Assembly: GCF_000190595.1 (NCBI RefSeq)
Contig: NC_015167.1
Location: 570,501 to 634,500, forward strand
Length of the DNA stretch: 64,000 nt
Direction: 5' to 3'
From: Cellulophaga lytica DSM 7489
Lineage (GTDB): Bacteria > Bacteroidota > Bacteroidia > Flavobacteriales > Flavobacteriaceae
Shown: positions 1-10,415 of the stretch, one piece after another
Numbering within the stretch: the first letter of the stretch is position 1
How the letters are laid out: every line of letters begins with the position of its first letter
Made by a program: the position numbers and the translations under genes
Notes under the pieces: model-generated
Seen by the model: the letters and a program-made list of their open reading frames with translations, nothing else
Database searches by the model: none
Told to the model about the DNA's origin: nothing

Positions 1-2685
1 CTGTATCTAAAATACCATCATTATCATCATCTAAATCTACAGTGTCTGGAACTCCATCGCCGTCTGTATCTGTACCAGGTGTATTATCTGTAGGATCTAA
101 ATAGTCTGGTGTACCATCACCGTCTGTATCATCATTAGTTGGGTCACCATCGCCATCTGCATCTTCATCTGGTGTGTTTATACCATCACCATCATCATCT
201 AAATCTCTGTAGTTTACATCTTCTGTACCGTCTGTATCTGGTAAATCGTTTGCTGGATCATTAATCTCATCATTAACATCAAATCCATCATTTACATCTG
301 ATCCTTCATAACCATCATCTAAACCATCACCATCTGTATCTACACCTGTAAATGTTTGGTCTGGTTCTCCATCAAAATTAAAATCGTTACCCTCATTATT
401 ATCTGGAACTGAATCATTATCACTATCTAAGTCAATGTAATCTGGTGTATCCTCACCATCGTGATTGTTTGGTGTAATTCCTTCATCTCCTGATCCTTCA
501 TAAGCATCATCTAAACCATCCATATCTGAATCGTTTCCGCTTGGTGCTATGTAACCGTCTGTTGTTTGTCCTTCTACGTTGTCTGGAATACCATCGTTAT
601 CTGCATCTATATCTAAATGGTTTGGTATACCATCGCCATCTGTATCTAGAGGATCTGTTAATGGATCATTATCATTATCTAAGTTTGGATCTTCTACTGT
701 ATCTAAAATACCATCATTATCATCATCTAAATCTACAGCATCTGGAACTCCGTCACCATCTGTATCTTTTCTGTCATCCGTAGGATCTAAATAATCTGGT
801 GTACCATCACCGTCTGTGTCATCATTAGTTGGGTCACCATTGCCATCTGCATCTTCATCTGGTGTGTTTATACCATCACCATCATCATCTAAATCTCTGT
901 AGTTTACATCTTCTGTACCGTCTGTATCTGGTAAATCGTTTGCTGGATCATTAATCTCATCATTAACATCAAATCCATCGTTTACATCTGATCCTTCATA
1001 ACCATCATCTAAACCATCACCATCTGTATCTACACCTGTAAATGTTTGGTCTGGTTCTCCATCAAAATTAAAGTCGTTACCCTCATTATTATCTGGAACT
1101 GAATCATTATCACTATCTAAGTCAATGTAATCTGGTGTATCCTCACCATCGTGATTGTTTGGTGTAATTCCTTCATCTCCTGATCCTTCATAAGCATCAT
1201 CTAAACCATCCATATCTGAATCGTTTCCGCTTGGTGCTATGTAACCGTCTGTTGTTTGTCCTTCTACGTTGTCTGGAATACCATCGTTATCTGCATCTAT
1301 ATCTAAATGGTTTGGTATACCATCTCCGTCTGTATCTAGAGGATCTGTTAATGGATCATTATCATTATCTAAGTTTGGATCTTCTACTGTATCTAAAATA
1401 CCATCATTATCATCATCTAAATCTACAGCATCTGGAACTCCGTCACCATCTGTATCTTTTCTGTCATCTGTAGGATCTAAATAGTCTGGTGTACCATCAC
1501 CGTCTGTATCATCATTAGTTGGGTCACCATCGCCATCTGCATCTTCATCTGGTGTGTTTATACCATCACCATCATCATCTAAATCTCTGTAGTTTACATC
1601 TTCTGTACCGTCTGTATCTGGTAAATCGTTTGCTGGATCATTAATCTCATCATTAACATCAAATCCATCGTTTACATCTGATCCTTCATAACCATCATCT
1701 AAACCATCACCATCTGTATCTACACCTGTAAATGTTTGGTCTGGTTCTCCATCAAAGTTAAAGTCGTTACCCTCATTATTATCTGGAACTGAATCATTAT
1801 CACTATCTAAGTCAATGTAATCTGGTGTATCCTCACCATCGTGATTGTTTGGTGTAATTCCTTCGTCTCCTGATCCTTCATAAGCATCATCTAAACCATC
1901 CATATCTGAATCGTTTCCGCTTGGTGCTATGTAACCGTCTGTTGTTTGTCCTTCTACGTTGTCTGGAATACCATCGTTATCTGCATCTATATCTAAATGG
2001 TTTGGTATACCATCGCCATCTGTATCTAGAGGATCTGTTAATGGATCATTATCATTATCTAAGTTTGGATCTTCTACTGTATCTAAAATACCATCATTAT
2101 CATCATCTAAATCTACAGCATCTGGAACTCCGTCACCATCTGTATCTTTTCTGTCATCCGTAGGATCTAAATAATCTGGTGTACCATCACCGTCTGTGTC
2201 ATCATTAGTTGGGTCACCATCGCCATCTGCATCTTCATCTGGTGTGTTTATACCATCACCATCATCATCTAAATCTCTGTAGTTTACATCTTCTGTACCG
2301 TCTGTATCTGGTAAATCGTTTGCTGGATCATTGATCTCATCATTAACATCAAATCCATCGTTTACATCCGATCCTTCATAACCATCATCTAAACCATCAC
2401 CATCTGTATCTACACCTGTAAATGTTTGGTCTGGTTCTCCATCAAAATTAAAGTCGTTACCCTCATTATTATCTGGAACTGAATCATTATCACTATCTAA
2501 GTCAATGTAATCTGGTGTATCCTCACCATCGTGATTGTTTGGTGTAATTCCTTCATCTCCTGATCCTTCATAAGCATCGTCTAAACCATCCATATCTGAA
2601 TCGTTTCCGCTTGGTGCTATGTAACCGTCTGTTGTTTGTCCTTCTACGTTGTCTGGAATACCATCGTTATCTGCATCTATATCTC
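1..2685 (-). repeat. 690-bp tandem repeat array inside the giant gene (three full copies plus a partial one)
   Basis: Copies occupy about 1996-2685, 1306-1995 and 616-1305, and a fourth covers 1-615 in part. The same landmark recurs at 2611, 1921, 1231 and 541, exactly 690 bp apart. The unit is 230 codons, so the frame is kept. Copies differ at only scattered bases, mostly silent (for example at 1324 and 2014 in the same Asp-Gly-Asp codons); one visible replacement is Asp to Asn near 841. The fourth copy diverges below about position 100, where it carries six extra bases. Confidence 0.95.
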
Positions 2686-3664
2686 TAAAGTCTGGATTAG
2701 AATCTGAATCTGAATTTGTTGGTATAATACCTTCTCCAGAGCCAGGTGTAGTTTCATAAGCATCATCTAAACCGTTACCATCTGTATCAAAAGTACAAGG
2801 GTGCACAATAGCATTACCTCCTTGAGCTTCAATATTATCTATAATACCATCATTATCAGAATCTATATCTCTAAAATCTGGTTTCTTATCTCCGTCTGTA
2901 TCAACTGGAGTTAAACCTAAACCTGGACAACTTTGGTAAGCATCATCTAAACCATCACAGTTAGCATCCTTTCCTTTAGGTGCAATATAATCGTCTGTGT
3001 TTTGCGCTTCTATATTATCTATAATTCCGTCATCATCAGAATCTATATCTCTAAAATCCGGAAGAGAATCACCATCTGTATCAACAGGTGTAATTCCCTG
3101 ACCTGTACCACAATAATCTTCATAATGATCATCTAAACCATTTTTTGGAGCAGAATCCATACCGCAAGGTGCAGTAAATTCGTTTGTAGGCTGAGCTTCT
3201 ACATTATCTAAAATTCCGTCATTATCAGAATCTATATCCAAATAATCTTTTCTAGTATCTCCATCAGTATCTATTGGAGTTAAACCTCCACAACTTCCTG
3301 GTGTTTCCTCGTATGCATCATCTAAACCATTACCGTCAGAATCTATGCCACTTGGAGCTATATACCCCACTGATAACTGCGCTTCTACATTGTCTAAAAT
3401 ACCGTCATTGTCAGAATCTATATCTAAACTATTTGGTATTCCGTCCTTGTCAAAATCACCGTTTCCTTCTACTGTATCAATAATACCGTCATTATCATCG
3501 TCAATATCAACGTGATCAAAAACGCCATCACCGTCTGTGTCTACACCAGGACCAAAGTCTGCGTAAACAGTGAATGAAGAGAATATAAATACAAGTAAAA
3601 AAGTAAACAGAGGTGTCCTTTTTTTAGATAAGGACCTGCTAATTATTAAAGTAAAGTTTTCCAT
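1..3664 (-). CDS. Giant secreted thrombospondin type 3 repeat protein (5' part, gene runs out of the window)
   Basis: An open frame of 1221 codons from the ATG at 3664 to the window edge. Residues 1-35 look like a signal peptide (KKR, hydrophobic stretch at about 19-30, cleavage after VYA). The rest is almost entirely acidic Dx(D/N)xDGxxD motifs such as DTDGDGVPD, the calcium-binding signature of thrombospondin type 3 repeats. Residues 80-328 hold four degenerate units of about 62 residues; from about residue 326 a 230-residue unit is repeated nearly identically to the window edge. Cysteines occur only at 125, 167, 185, 236, 246 and 290. Bacteroidota proteins of this kind are usually exported, often by type IX secretion, and end in a sorting or OmpA-like domain; that part is not visible. 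Role as surface adhesin or stalk is inferred. No neighbour shares its strand upstream. Confidence 0.85.
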   Translation of the reverse strand, partial: MENFTLIISRSLSKKRTPLFTFLLVFIFSSFTVYADFGPGVDTDGDGVFDHVDIDDDNDGIIDTVEGNGDFDKDGIPNSLDIDSDNDGILDNVEAQLSVGYIAPSGIDSDGNGLDDAYEETPGSCGGLTPIDTDGDTRKDYLDIDSDNDGILDNVEAQPTNEFTAPCGMDSAPKNGLDDHYEDYCGTGQGITPVDTDGDSLPDFRDIDSDDDGIIDNIEAQNTDDYIAPKGKDANCDGLDDAYQSCPGLGLTPVDTDGDKKPDFRDIDSDNDGIIDNIEAQGGNAIVHPCTFDTDGNGLDDAYETTPGSGEGIIPTNSDSDSNPDFRDIDADNDGIPDNVEGQTTDGYIAPSGNDSDMDGLDDAYEGSGDEGITPNNHDGEDTPDYIDLDSDNDSVPDNNEGNDFNFDGEPDQTFTGVDTDGDGLDDGYEGSDVNDGFDVNDEINDPANDLPDTDGTEDVNYRDLDDDGDGINTPDEDADGDGDPTNDDTDGDGTPDYLDPTDDRKDTDGDGVPDAVDLDDDNDGILDTVEDPNLDNDNDPLTDPLDTDGDGIPNHLDIDADNDGIPDNVEGQTTDGYIAPSGNDSDMDGLDDAYEGSGDEGITPNNHDGEDTPDYIDLDSDNDSVPDNNEGNDFNFDGEPDQTFTGVDTDGDGLDDGYEGSDVNDGFDVNDEINDPANDLPDTDGTEDVNYRDLDDDGDGINTPDEDADGDGDPTNDDTDGDGTPDYLDPTDDRKDTDGDGVPDAVDLDDDNDGILDTVEDPNLDNDNDPLTDPLDTDGDGIPNHLDIDADNDGIPDNVEGQTTDGYIAPSGNDSDMDGLDDAYEGSGDEGITPNNHDGEDTPDYIDLDSDNDSVPDNNEGNDFNFDGEPDQTFTGVDTDGDGLDDGYEGSDVNDGFDVNDEINDPANDLPDTDGTEDVNYRDLDDDGDGINTPDEDADGNGDPTNDDTDGDGTPDYLDPTDDRKDTDGDGVPDAVDLDDDNDGILDTVEDPNLDNDNDPLTDPLDTDGDGIPNHLDIDADNDGIPDNVEGQTTDGYIAPSGNDSDMDGLDDAYEGSGDEGITPNNHDGEDTPDYIDLDSDNDSVPDNNEGNDFNFDGEPDQTFTGVDTDGDGLDDGYEGSDVNDGFDVNDEINDPANDLPDTDGTEDVNYRDLDDDGDGINTPDEDADGDGDPTNDDTDGDGTPDYLDPTDNTPGTDTDGDGVPDTVDLDDDNDGILDT
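2681..3427 (-). repeat. Four degenerate units of about 62 codons
   Basis: Residues 80-328 of the giant protein repeat the pattern [16 protein letters not shown], then an APxG segment, then NGLDDAYE, then TPxDTDGD. The same module opens each 230-residue unit further on ([20 protein letters not shown]). The long unit therefore appears to have grown around this older, shorter module. The units here are diverged at DNA level, unlike the 690-bp copies. Confidence 0.8.
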
Positions 3665-4040
3665 AAATGATAGTTAGTGTTACTAATCACCATGGCATTT
3701 TTTGTTAAGTTTACTTAAAAAGATTTTGGGACTTCTTGCTTAAACTGGATGCTAAGTTAAAGTTATTTTTATATACTGCATTAAATTTGATATCATAAGT
3801 TGCATCCGTTCTTTGAAGCGCAAATTTAATCGTTTAAATGTTAATTTTTTAACTTTCTTGTTTGAAAATTTAACAAAAAAAAATCTTAACGTCATTTTAT
3901 AAAAAAAGGATAATCTAAAAAAAAAGCACTTCATCGAAATTAAAAAAAGCTAACTAGTTAGTAATCTAGCTACTTAATATTTGTTAACAGAGTTATTAGC
4001 ATTCTATTATTTACCGTACTTTTGCAACAAATTTTTTTAA
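3665..4040. other. AT-rich divergent intergenic region between the giant gene and prfC
   Basis: 376 bases without a convincing gene. It contains the prfC -7 box near its right end and one possible -7 box for the giant gene at 3821-3828 on the minus strand (TAAATTTG), which lacks a TTG at the expected distance and would give a leader of about 150 bases. A short minus-strand frame here is rich in Lys, Phe and Asn as expected of random AT-rich DNA. Confidence 0.6.
4017..4024 (+). promoter_or_regulatory. Candidate -7 box of prfC
   Basis: TACTTTTG matches the Bacteroidota consensus TAnnTTTG and ends 16 bases before the prfC ATG, giving a short leader of about 13 bases. No TTG lies at the usual -33 spacing, so the call rests on the -7 box alone. 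Confidence 0.5.
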
Positions 4041-5630
4041 ATGAGTTTTGAAAAAGAAATACAAAAGAGAAGGACTTTTGGAATCATATCTCACCCTGAT
4101 GCTGGTAAAACAACATTAACAGAAAAGTTATTACTTTTTGGTGGTGCAATACAAGAAGCCGGAGCAGTAAAAAACAATAAAATAAAGAAATCTGCTACCA
4201 GTGATTTTATGGAAATTGAAAGACAGAGAGGTATTTCTGTTGCTACGTCTGTACTTGCCTTTATATACAAGGATAAGAAAATAAATATTTTAGATACACC
4301 AGGACACAAAGATTTTGCTGAAGATACATTTAGAACCTTAACAGCTGTAGATAGCGTTATTGTTGTTATTGATGTGGCTAAAGGTGTAGAGGAGCAAACT
4401 GAAAAATTGGTTGAAGTATGTAGAATGCGTAAAATACCAATTATTGTTTTTATAAATAAATTAGACCGTGAAGGTAAAGATGCTTTTGATTTACTTGATG
4501 AAGTAGAACAAAAGCTAGGCCTATCTGTTACTCCATTAAGTTTCCCAATTGGCATGGGTTATGACTTTAAAGGAATTTATAATATTTACGAGAAAAACAT
4601 TAACCTTTTTAGCGGCGACAGTAAAAAAAATATTGAAGAAACTATTGCTTTTGATGATGTTCAAAATTCAGAATTAGAAAACGTAATAGGAGAAAAAGCG
4701 GCGCAGACTTTAAGGGATGACCTGGAGTTGGTAAATGGAGTTTACCCTGAGTTTAGCAAAGAGAAATATTTATCTAGTGAACAGCAGCCAGTTTTCTTTG
4801 GTTCTGCTTTAAATAATTTTGGTGTTCGAGAACTATTAGATTGTTTTATTGAAATTGCCCCCTCTCCAAGGCCTAAAAAAGCAGAAGAAAGAGAGGTAAT
4901 TGCAAATGAAAAACAATTTAGTGGATTTGTTTTTAAAATACACGCCAATATGGATCCTAAACACAGAGATAGACTAGCGTTTATAAAAATTGTGTCTGGT
5001 ACTTTTGAACGCAACAAACCATATCTACATGTTAGAAATAAGAAAAAGTTAAAATTCTCTAGTCCTAATGCATTTTTTGCAGAGAAAAAAGAAATAGTAG
5101 ACATCTCTTACCCAGGAGATATTGTTGGTTTACACGATACAGGGCATTTTAAAATAGGTGATACTTTAACTGAAGGAGAAGAGTTGCATTACAAAGGGAT
5201 TCCTAGTTTTAGCCCGGAACATTTTAGGTACATTAACAATGCAGATCCTATGAAATCAAAACCTTTGCACAAAGGTATAGACCAATTAATGGATGAAGGT
5301 GTTGCTCAATTATTTACTTTAGAAATGAACGGGCGTAAAATAATTGGAACCGTTGGAGCCTTACAGTTTGAGGTTATACAATATAGGCTAGAACATGAAT
5401 ATGGAGCAAAATGTACATATGAAAATTTCCCTGTTTTTAAAGCTTGTTGGGTAGACCCTAGTGATAAAAACAACGATGAGTTTAAAGAGTTTAAACGTGT
5501 AAAACAAAAGTTTTTAGCCAAGGATAAGTCTGGAAAATTAGTGTTCTTAGCAGATTCACAATTCTCTTTACAAATGACACAACAAAAATACCCAAGTGTA
5601 AAATTACATTTTACATCTGAGTTTGAATAA
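4041..5630 (+). CDS. prfC: Peptide chain release factor 3 (RF3)
   Basis: A 529-residue translational GTPase, the usual length of RF3, which recycles class I release factors from the terminated ribosome in the cytosol. The G1 P-loop SHPDAGKTT is at 17-25, switch motif RGIS at 63-66, G3 DTPGHKD at 85-91 and G4 NKLD at 139-142. The C-terminal half carries the RF3-specific domains (for example GALQFEVIQYRLEHEYG). It stands alone: the next gene downstream is convergent and two terminator hairpins follow. The ATG lies just behind a -7 box and no Shine-Dalgarno sequence is present, as is normal in this phylum. Confidence 0.96.
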   Translation: MSFEKEIQKRRTFGIISHPDAGKTTLTEKLLLFGGAIQEAGAVKNNKIKKSATSDFMEIERQRGISVATSVLAFIYKDKKINILDTPGHKDFAEDTFRTLTAVDSVIVVIDVAKGVEEQTEKLVEVCRMRKIPIIVFINKLDREGKDAFDLLDEVEQKLGLSVTPLSFPIGMGYDFKGIYNIYEKNINLFSGDSKKNIEETIAFDDVQNSELENVIGEKAAQTLRDDLELVNGVYPEFSKEKYLSSEQQPVFFGSALNNFGVRELLDCFIEIAPSPRPKKAEEREVIANEKQFSGFVFKIHANMDPKHRDRLAFIKIVSGTFERNKPYLHVRNKKKLKFSSPNAFFAEKKEIVDISYPGDIVGLHDTGHFKIGDTLTEGEELHYKGIPSFSPEHFRYINNADPMKSKPLHKGIDQLMDEGVAQLFTLEMNGRKIIGTVGALQFEVIQYRLEHEYGAKCTYENFPVFKACWVDPSDKNNDEFKEFKRVKQKFLAKDKSGKLVFLADSQFSLQMTQQKYPSVKLHFTSEFE

Positions 5631-5653
5631 CAACTAGTGTTACCAGAAAAATA

Positions 5654-5687
5654 AAAAAAGCCAAACATAAATTGTTTGGCTTTTTTA
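5654..5687 (+). terminator. Rho-independent terminator of prfC (bidirectional)
   Basis: Stem GCCAAACA (5660-5667) pairs with TGTTTGGC (5673-5680), flanked by an A run on the left and six T on the right, so it can work from either side. Confidence 0.85.
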
Positions 5688-5711
5688 TTACCTATTTTTT
5701 ATAAAAAAGAA

Positions 5712-5732
5712 AACCACGCAAATTGCGTGGTT
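5712..5732 (-). terminator. Terminator of the rpl-rpo operon
   Basis: Perfect stem AACCACGCA (5712-5720) with TGCGTGGTT (5724-5732) and a three-base loop, seven bases beyond the DUF3467 stop. Read on the minus strand it is followed by a T-rich tract. Confidence 0.8.
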
Positions 5733-5738
5733 CTTTTA

Positions 5739-6050
5739 TTATGCTTCTCCTGTTGGACCAAAATTAATTGGTACTGAAGGCTGCTCATAATCTTTAATTG
5801 CTCCGTGAGCCTTTTCAAAACGTTGAACATTATCATTTAATGCTTTTAAAAGCTTTTTAGCATGTTGTGGTGTAAGTATAATTCTACTTTTCACTTTTGC
5901 CTTTGGTGCTCCTGGCATTAAACTAACAAAGTCTACTACAAATTCTGATACTGAATGGTTAATTATTGCCAAATTAGAATAAACTCCTTCAGCAGTTTTC
6001 TCATCCAATTCAATATTTATTTGCTTCTGATCTTGACTAGAATCACTCAT
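5739..6050 (-). CDS. DUF3467 family protein
   Basis: A 103-residue soluble protein of the DUF3467 family, function not established. It begins with a hydrophilic stretch (SDSSQDQKQINIELDEKTAEGVYSN split over residues 2-26) and has the family core of a small beta-rich fold with RIILTPQHAKKLLKAL at about 56-71. The gene starts 5 bases after the rpoC stop and precedes the operon terminator, so it is translated from the ribosomal protein/RNA polymerase transcript. This position suggests a role tied to transcription or translation, but that is inference from context only. Confidence 0.8.
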   Translation of the reverse strand: MSDSSQDQKQINIELDEKTAEGVYSNLAIINHSVSEFVVDFVSLMPGAPKAKVKSRIILTPQHAKKLLKALNDNVQRFEKAHGAIKDYEQPSVPINFGPTGEA

Positions 6051-6055
6051 ACAAC

Positions 6056-9000
6056 TTAAAATTTAAGTTCCTCTTTACGAGCCATAATCTCATCATATTC
6101 TTCTTTAGAACCTACTATGATGCTATCATAATCTCTCATACCTGTTCCTGCAGGAATCTTATGACCAACAATTACATTTTCTTTTAATCCTTCTAAGTTA
6201 TCAACCTTACCAGCTACTGCTGCCTCGTTTAATACTTTAGTTGTCTCCTGGAACGATGCCGCTGAGATGAAAGATTTAGTTTGTAAAGATGCTCTTGTAA
6301 TACCTTGTAAAATTGGTGTTGCAGTTGCTGCAACAGCATCTCTAGCAGATACTAATGCTTTATCAGCACGTCTCAAGATTGAGTTTTCATCTCTTAACTC
6401 TCTAGCTGTTATTATTTGTCCAGCTTTTAAGTTATCAGAATCTCCTGCCTCTTCAACAACTTTTTTACCGTAAATCTCATCATTCTCTCTGATAAAATCT
6501 TCTTTATGTGCCAATTGGTTTTCTAAGAAAATAGTATCACCCGGATCTTGTATACGAACTTTACGCATCATTTGTCTAACAACAACCTCAAAGTGCTTGT
6601 CATTAATTTTTACACCTTGTAAACGATATACTTCCTGAACTTCGTTCACTAAGTATTGTTGTACAGCAGAAGGGCCTTTAATTGCTAAGATATCTGCAGG
6701 TGTTATAGATCCATCAGATAATGGCATACCAGCTCTAACATAATCATTTTCTTGTACAAGAATTTGATTTGATAGTTTTACTAAGTACTTTTTAACATCA
6801 CCTAATTTAGACTCTATAATAATTTCACGGTTACCTCTTTTAATTTTACCAAAAGAAACAACACCATCAATTTCTGAAACAACTGCTGGGTTAGATGGGT
6901 TACGTGCTTCGAAAAGTTCTGTAACTCTTGGAAGACCACCCGTAATATCACCAGACTTAGCAGACTTACGTGGAATTTTAACTAACGTCATACCCTCAGT
7001 AACCTTATCATTGTCATCTACCATAATGTGAGATCCAACTGGAAGGTTGTAAGAACGTAATATCTCATCATTATTATTTTTAACTAATAATGTTGGTATT
7101 AACTTCTTGTTTCTAGATTCTGAAATTACTTTTTCCTGGAAACCTGTTTGTTCATCTATCTCTACCTGGTAAGTAACACCTTGTTCTATATTTTCGTATG
7201 AAACTTTACCAGTAAATTCTGATACAATTACACCGTTATATGGATCCCAAGAACATATTACATCACCTTTAGCAACTTTAGCTCCGTTTTCTATAGCTAG
7301 TTGAGAACCGTAAGGTATGTTACTTGTACTTAAAGTAATACCTGTTTTAGCATCAACTATTTTTATTTCTGATGTTCTAGAGATAACAATTTTTACTTTG
7401 TTACCCTCATTATCTTCACCATTAACAGTTCTTAAATCTTCTATTTCTGCAATACCTGCAAATTTAGCTTCTAATTTATTATCCTCAGAAATGTTACCTG
7501 CAATACCACCCACGTGGAATGTACGTAGTGTTAACTGTGTACCTGGCTCTCCAATAGACTGTGCAGCAACAACACCTACAGCCTCACCTCTTTGTACCAT
7601 TTTATTGGTTGAAAGGTTACGACCATAACATTTACCACAAATTCCTTTTTCTGCCTCACAAGTTAATGCAGAACGTACTTCTACGCTCTCTATTGGTGAT
7701 GCTTCAATTTTCTTAACATCAGACTCTACTATTAACTGACCAGCAGATAATAATTGTTCTTCCGTTACAGGATCAAATAAATCATGTAGTGAAATTCTAC
7801 CTAGAATACGAGCTCCTAAAGATTCAACTATTTCTTCGTTTTTCTTTAAAGCTGAAACTTCTATACCTCTTAATGTTCCACAGTCTTCTGTGTTAATGAT
7901 AACATCTTGTGATACATCAACCAAACGACGAGTTAAATACCCCGCATCGGCAGTTTTTAAAGCGGTATCTGCAAGACCTTTACGTGCACCGTGAGTAGAA
8001 ATAAAGTATTCAAGAATTGATAAACCTTCCTTAAAGTTAGAAAGAATAGGGTTTTCAATAATTTCACCACCACCTGCAGTAGATTTTTTAGGCTTAGCCA
8101 TTAATCCACGCATACCAGTTAACTGACGAATTTGCTCTTTAGAACCCCTTGCACCAGAATCTAACATCATATACACAGAGTTAAATCCTTGCTGATCTTC
8201 ACGAATACGCTTCATTGCTAACTCTGTAAGCATTGCATTGGTAGATGTCCAAACATCAATTACCTGGTTGTAACGCTCATTGTTAGTAATAAGACCCATG
8301 TTGTAGTTAGCCATAATACCGTCTACTTGACCGTTAGCCTCTGCAATCATTTCGTGTTTTTCTTTAGGGATAATAATATCTCCTAAACTAAAAGATAAAC
8401 CACCTTTAAAGGCAAATTCATATCCTAAAGTTTTTATCTTATCTAAGAATTCTGCAGTAGTTGGCACGTCTGTAACAGCCAAAATACCACCAATAATATC
8501 TCTTAAAGATTTTTTATTTAATACATCATTAATATAACCTGCCTGTTCTGGCACCATCATATTAAATAAAACTCTACCTGTTGTAGTAGGTATTATTTGG
8601 TATACAAGTTCTCCTTCTTCATTAAAGTCTTTTGCTCTTACTTTTATACCTGCATTTAAATCAAGTCTTCCCTCATTAAAAGCTATTACAACTTCTTCAT
8701 CAGAATAGAAAGTTAACCCTTCACCTTTAATTGGCACCTCTGGAGTAGATTTACGTTCTTTAGTCATATAATAAAGACCTAAAACCATATCCTGAGAAGG
8801 TACTGTTATTGGTGAACCATTAGCAGGGTTTAATATGTTGTGTGATGCAAGCATTAACAACTGAGCTTCCAAAATTGCTTCTGGACCTAATGGTAAGTGT
8901 ACTGCCATTTGATCCCCATCAAAATCGGCGTTAAATGCCGTACATACTAATGGGTGTAAACGGATAGCTTTACCTTCTATAAGTTTTGGCTGAAATGCCT

Positions 9001-10354
9001 GTATACCTAAACGGTGAAGCGTAGGAGCACGGTTTAGTAATACTGGGTGTCCTTTAAGAACGTTTTCCAAAATATCCCAAACTACTGGCTCTTTTTTATC
9101 TATAATTTTCTTAGCAGATTTAACTGTTTTTACAATACCTCTTTCTATTAACTTACGTATAACAAAAGGTTTGTAAAGCTCTGCAGCCATATCTTTTGGT
9201 AAACCACACTCAAATAACTTCAATTCTGGCCCAACAACAATTACCGAACGAGCAGAATAATCTACACGTTTACCTAATAGGTTTTGACGGAAACGCCCTT
9301 GTTTACCTTTTAAAGAATCTGATAATGATTTTAATGGTCTATTAGATTCAGTTTTTACCGCTGATGATTTACGTGTATTATCAAAAAGAGAATCTACAGA
9401 TTCCTGAAGCATACGTTTCTCATTTCTAAGAATTACTTCTGGAGCCTTTATCTCTACCAATCTTTTTAAACGATTGTTTCTGATTATTACTCTTCTATAT
9501 AAATCATTTAAATCTGATGTTGCAAAACGACCACCATCTAATGGCACTAAAGGTCTAAGCTCTGGTGGAATAACTGGGATTACTTTCATAATCATCCACT
9601 CAGGTCTGTTTTCTCTATTTTCTTGAGACTCCCTTAATGATTCTACAACCTGTAAACGCTTTAACGCTTCAGTTTTACGTTGTTTAGATGTTTCTGTATT
9701 TGCCTTATGTCTTAACTCAAATGACAATTCGTCTAAGTTAATTCTTGACAATAATTCTATTAAACATTCAGCACCCATTTTAGCAATAAACTTATTTGGA
9801 TCTGTATCTTCCAAATATTGGTTTTCTACTGGTATAGACTCTAGTATGTTTAAGTATTCTTCTTCAGTCAAGAAATCCATTTTCTGAATTTCTTCACCTT
9901 CTGGTCCTTTAGCAATACCTGGCTGAATTACAACATAACGCTCATAATAGATGATCATGTCTAATTTCTTAGAAGGTAATCCTAATAAGTAACCTATTTT
10001 ATTTGGTAAAGAACGGAAGTACCAGATGTGAGCAACAGGAACTACTAAGTTAATGTGCCCAACTCTGTCTCTACGTACTTTCTTTTCTGTAACCTCTACC
10101 CCACAACGGTCACAAACAATACCACGGTAACGGATACGTTTGTATTTACCACAGGCACACTCATAATCCTTTACAGGGCCAAAAATACGCTCACAGAAAA
10201 GACCATCCCTTTCTGGTTTGTGGGTTCTATAATTAATTGTTTCAGGTTTTAAAACTTCCCCTCTTGACTCTGCCAAAATAGCTTCTGGAGATGCCAATCC
10301 GATTGAAATTTTATCGAACCTTTTTATTGTATTATTATCCTTTGGTCTAGCCAT
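6056..10354 (-). CDS. rpoC: DNA-directed RNA polymerase subunit beta'
   Basis: 1432 residues, the length usual for Bacteroidota. This subunit holds the catalytic magnesium of RNA polymerase in the conserved NADFDGDQM motif near residues 470-478. The N-terminal zinc ribbon [13 protein letters not shown]...CDRCG is at about 65-85 and the second zinc site ([15 protein letters not shown]) at about 890-905. The trigger loop and C-terminal regions ([19 protein letters not shown]) are intact. It follows rpoB after 61 bases and is followed 5 bases later by the DUF3467 gene. No frameshift is seen. Confidence 0.98.
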   Translation of the reverse strand: MARPKDNNTIKRFDKISIGLASPEAILAESRGEVLKPETINYRTHKPERDGLFCERIFGPVKDYECACGKYKRIRYRGIVCDRCGVEVTEKKVRRDRVGHINLVVPVAHIWYFRSLPNKIGYLLGLPSKKLDMIIYYERYVVIQPGIAKGPEGEEIQKMDFLTEEEYLNILESIPVENQYLEDTDPNKFIAKMGAECLIELLSRINLDELSFELRHKANTETSKQRKTEALKRLQVVESLRESQENRENRPEWMIMKVIPVIPPELRPLVPLDGGRFATSDLNDLYRRVIIRNNRLKRLVEIKAPEVILRNEKRMLQESVDSLFDNTRKSSAVKTESNRPLKSLSDSLKGKQGRFRQNLLGKRVDYSARSVIVVGPELKLFECGLPKDMAAELYKPFVIRKLIERGIVKTVKSAKKIIDKKEPVVWDILENVLKGHPVLLNRAPTLHRLGIQAFQPKLIEGKAIRLHPLVCTAFNADFDGDQMAVHLPLGPEAILEAQLLMLASHNILNPANGSPITVPSQDMVLGLYYMTKERKSTPEVPIKGEGLTFYSDEEVVIAFNEGRLDLNAGIKVRAKDFNEEGELVYQIIPTTTGRVLFNMMVPEQAGYINDVLNKKSLRDIIGGILAVTDVPTTAEFLDKIKTLGYEFAFKGGLSFSLGDIIIPKEKHEMIAEANGQVDGIMANYNMGLITNNERYNQVIDVWTSTNAMLTELAMKRIREDQQGFNSVYMMLDSGARGSKEQIRQLTGMRGLMAKPKKSTAGGGEIIENPILSNFKEGLSILEYFISTHGARKGLADTALKTADAGYLTRRLVDVSQDVIINTEDCGTLRGIEVSALKKNEEIVESLGARILGRISLHDLFDPVTEEQLLSAGQLIVESDVKKIEASPIESVEVRSALTCEAEKGICGKCYGRNLSTNKMVQRGEAVGVVAAQSIGEPGTQLTLRTFHVGGIAGNISEDNKLEAKFAGIAEIEDLRTVNGEDNEGNKVKIVISRTSEIKIVDAKTGITLSTSNIPYGSQLAIENGAKVAKGDVICSWDPYNGVIVSEFTGKVSYENIEQGVTYQVEIDEQTGFQEKVISESRNKKLIPTLLVKNNNDEILRSYNLPVGSHIMVDDNDKVTEGMTLVKIPRKSAKSGDITGGLPRVTELFEARNPSNPAVVSEIDGVVSFGKIKRGNREIIIESKLGDVKKYLVKLSNQILVQENDYVRAGMPLSDGSITPADILAIKGPSAVQQYLVNEVQEVYRLQGVKINDKHFEVVVRQMMRKVRIQDPGDTIFLENQLAHKEDFIRENDEIYGKKVVEEAGDSDNLKAGQIITARELRDENSILRRADKALVSARDAVAATATPILQGITRASLQTKSFISAASFQETTKVLNEAAVAGKVDNLEGLKENVIVGHKIPAGTGMRDYDSIIVGSKEEYDEIMARKEELKF

Positions 10355-10415
10355 AACAATATGGTGATCTTAAAATTAAATATATCTAACAAATAGTGTT
10401 CAAGACAAGGTCTTG

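Noticed and set aside
541-2174. Plus-strand frames of 71 and 80 codons recurring every 690 bases
   Set aside because: They are antisense shadows of the repeat units of the giant minus-strand gene and recur only because the DNA does.
1-2685. Possible CRISPR or satellite array
   Set aside because: The units are contiguous, 690 bp long, keep one reading frame and encode calcium-binding motifs; there are no unique spacers.
3752-3934. 60-codon minus-strand frame in the prfC upstream region
   Set aside because: Composition (Lys, Phe, Asn) is that of AT-rich non-coding DNA, and no promoter, motif or family is visible.
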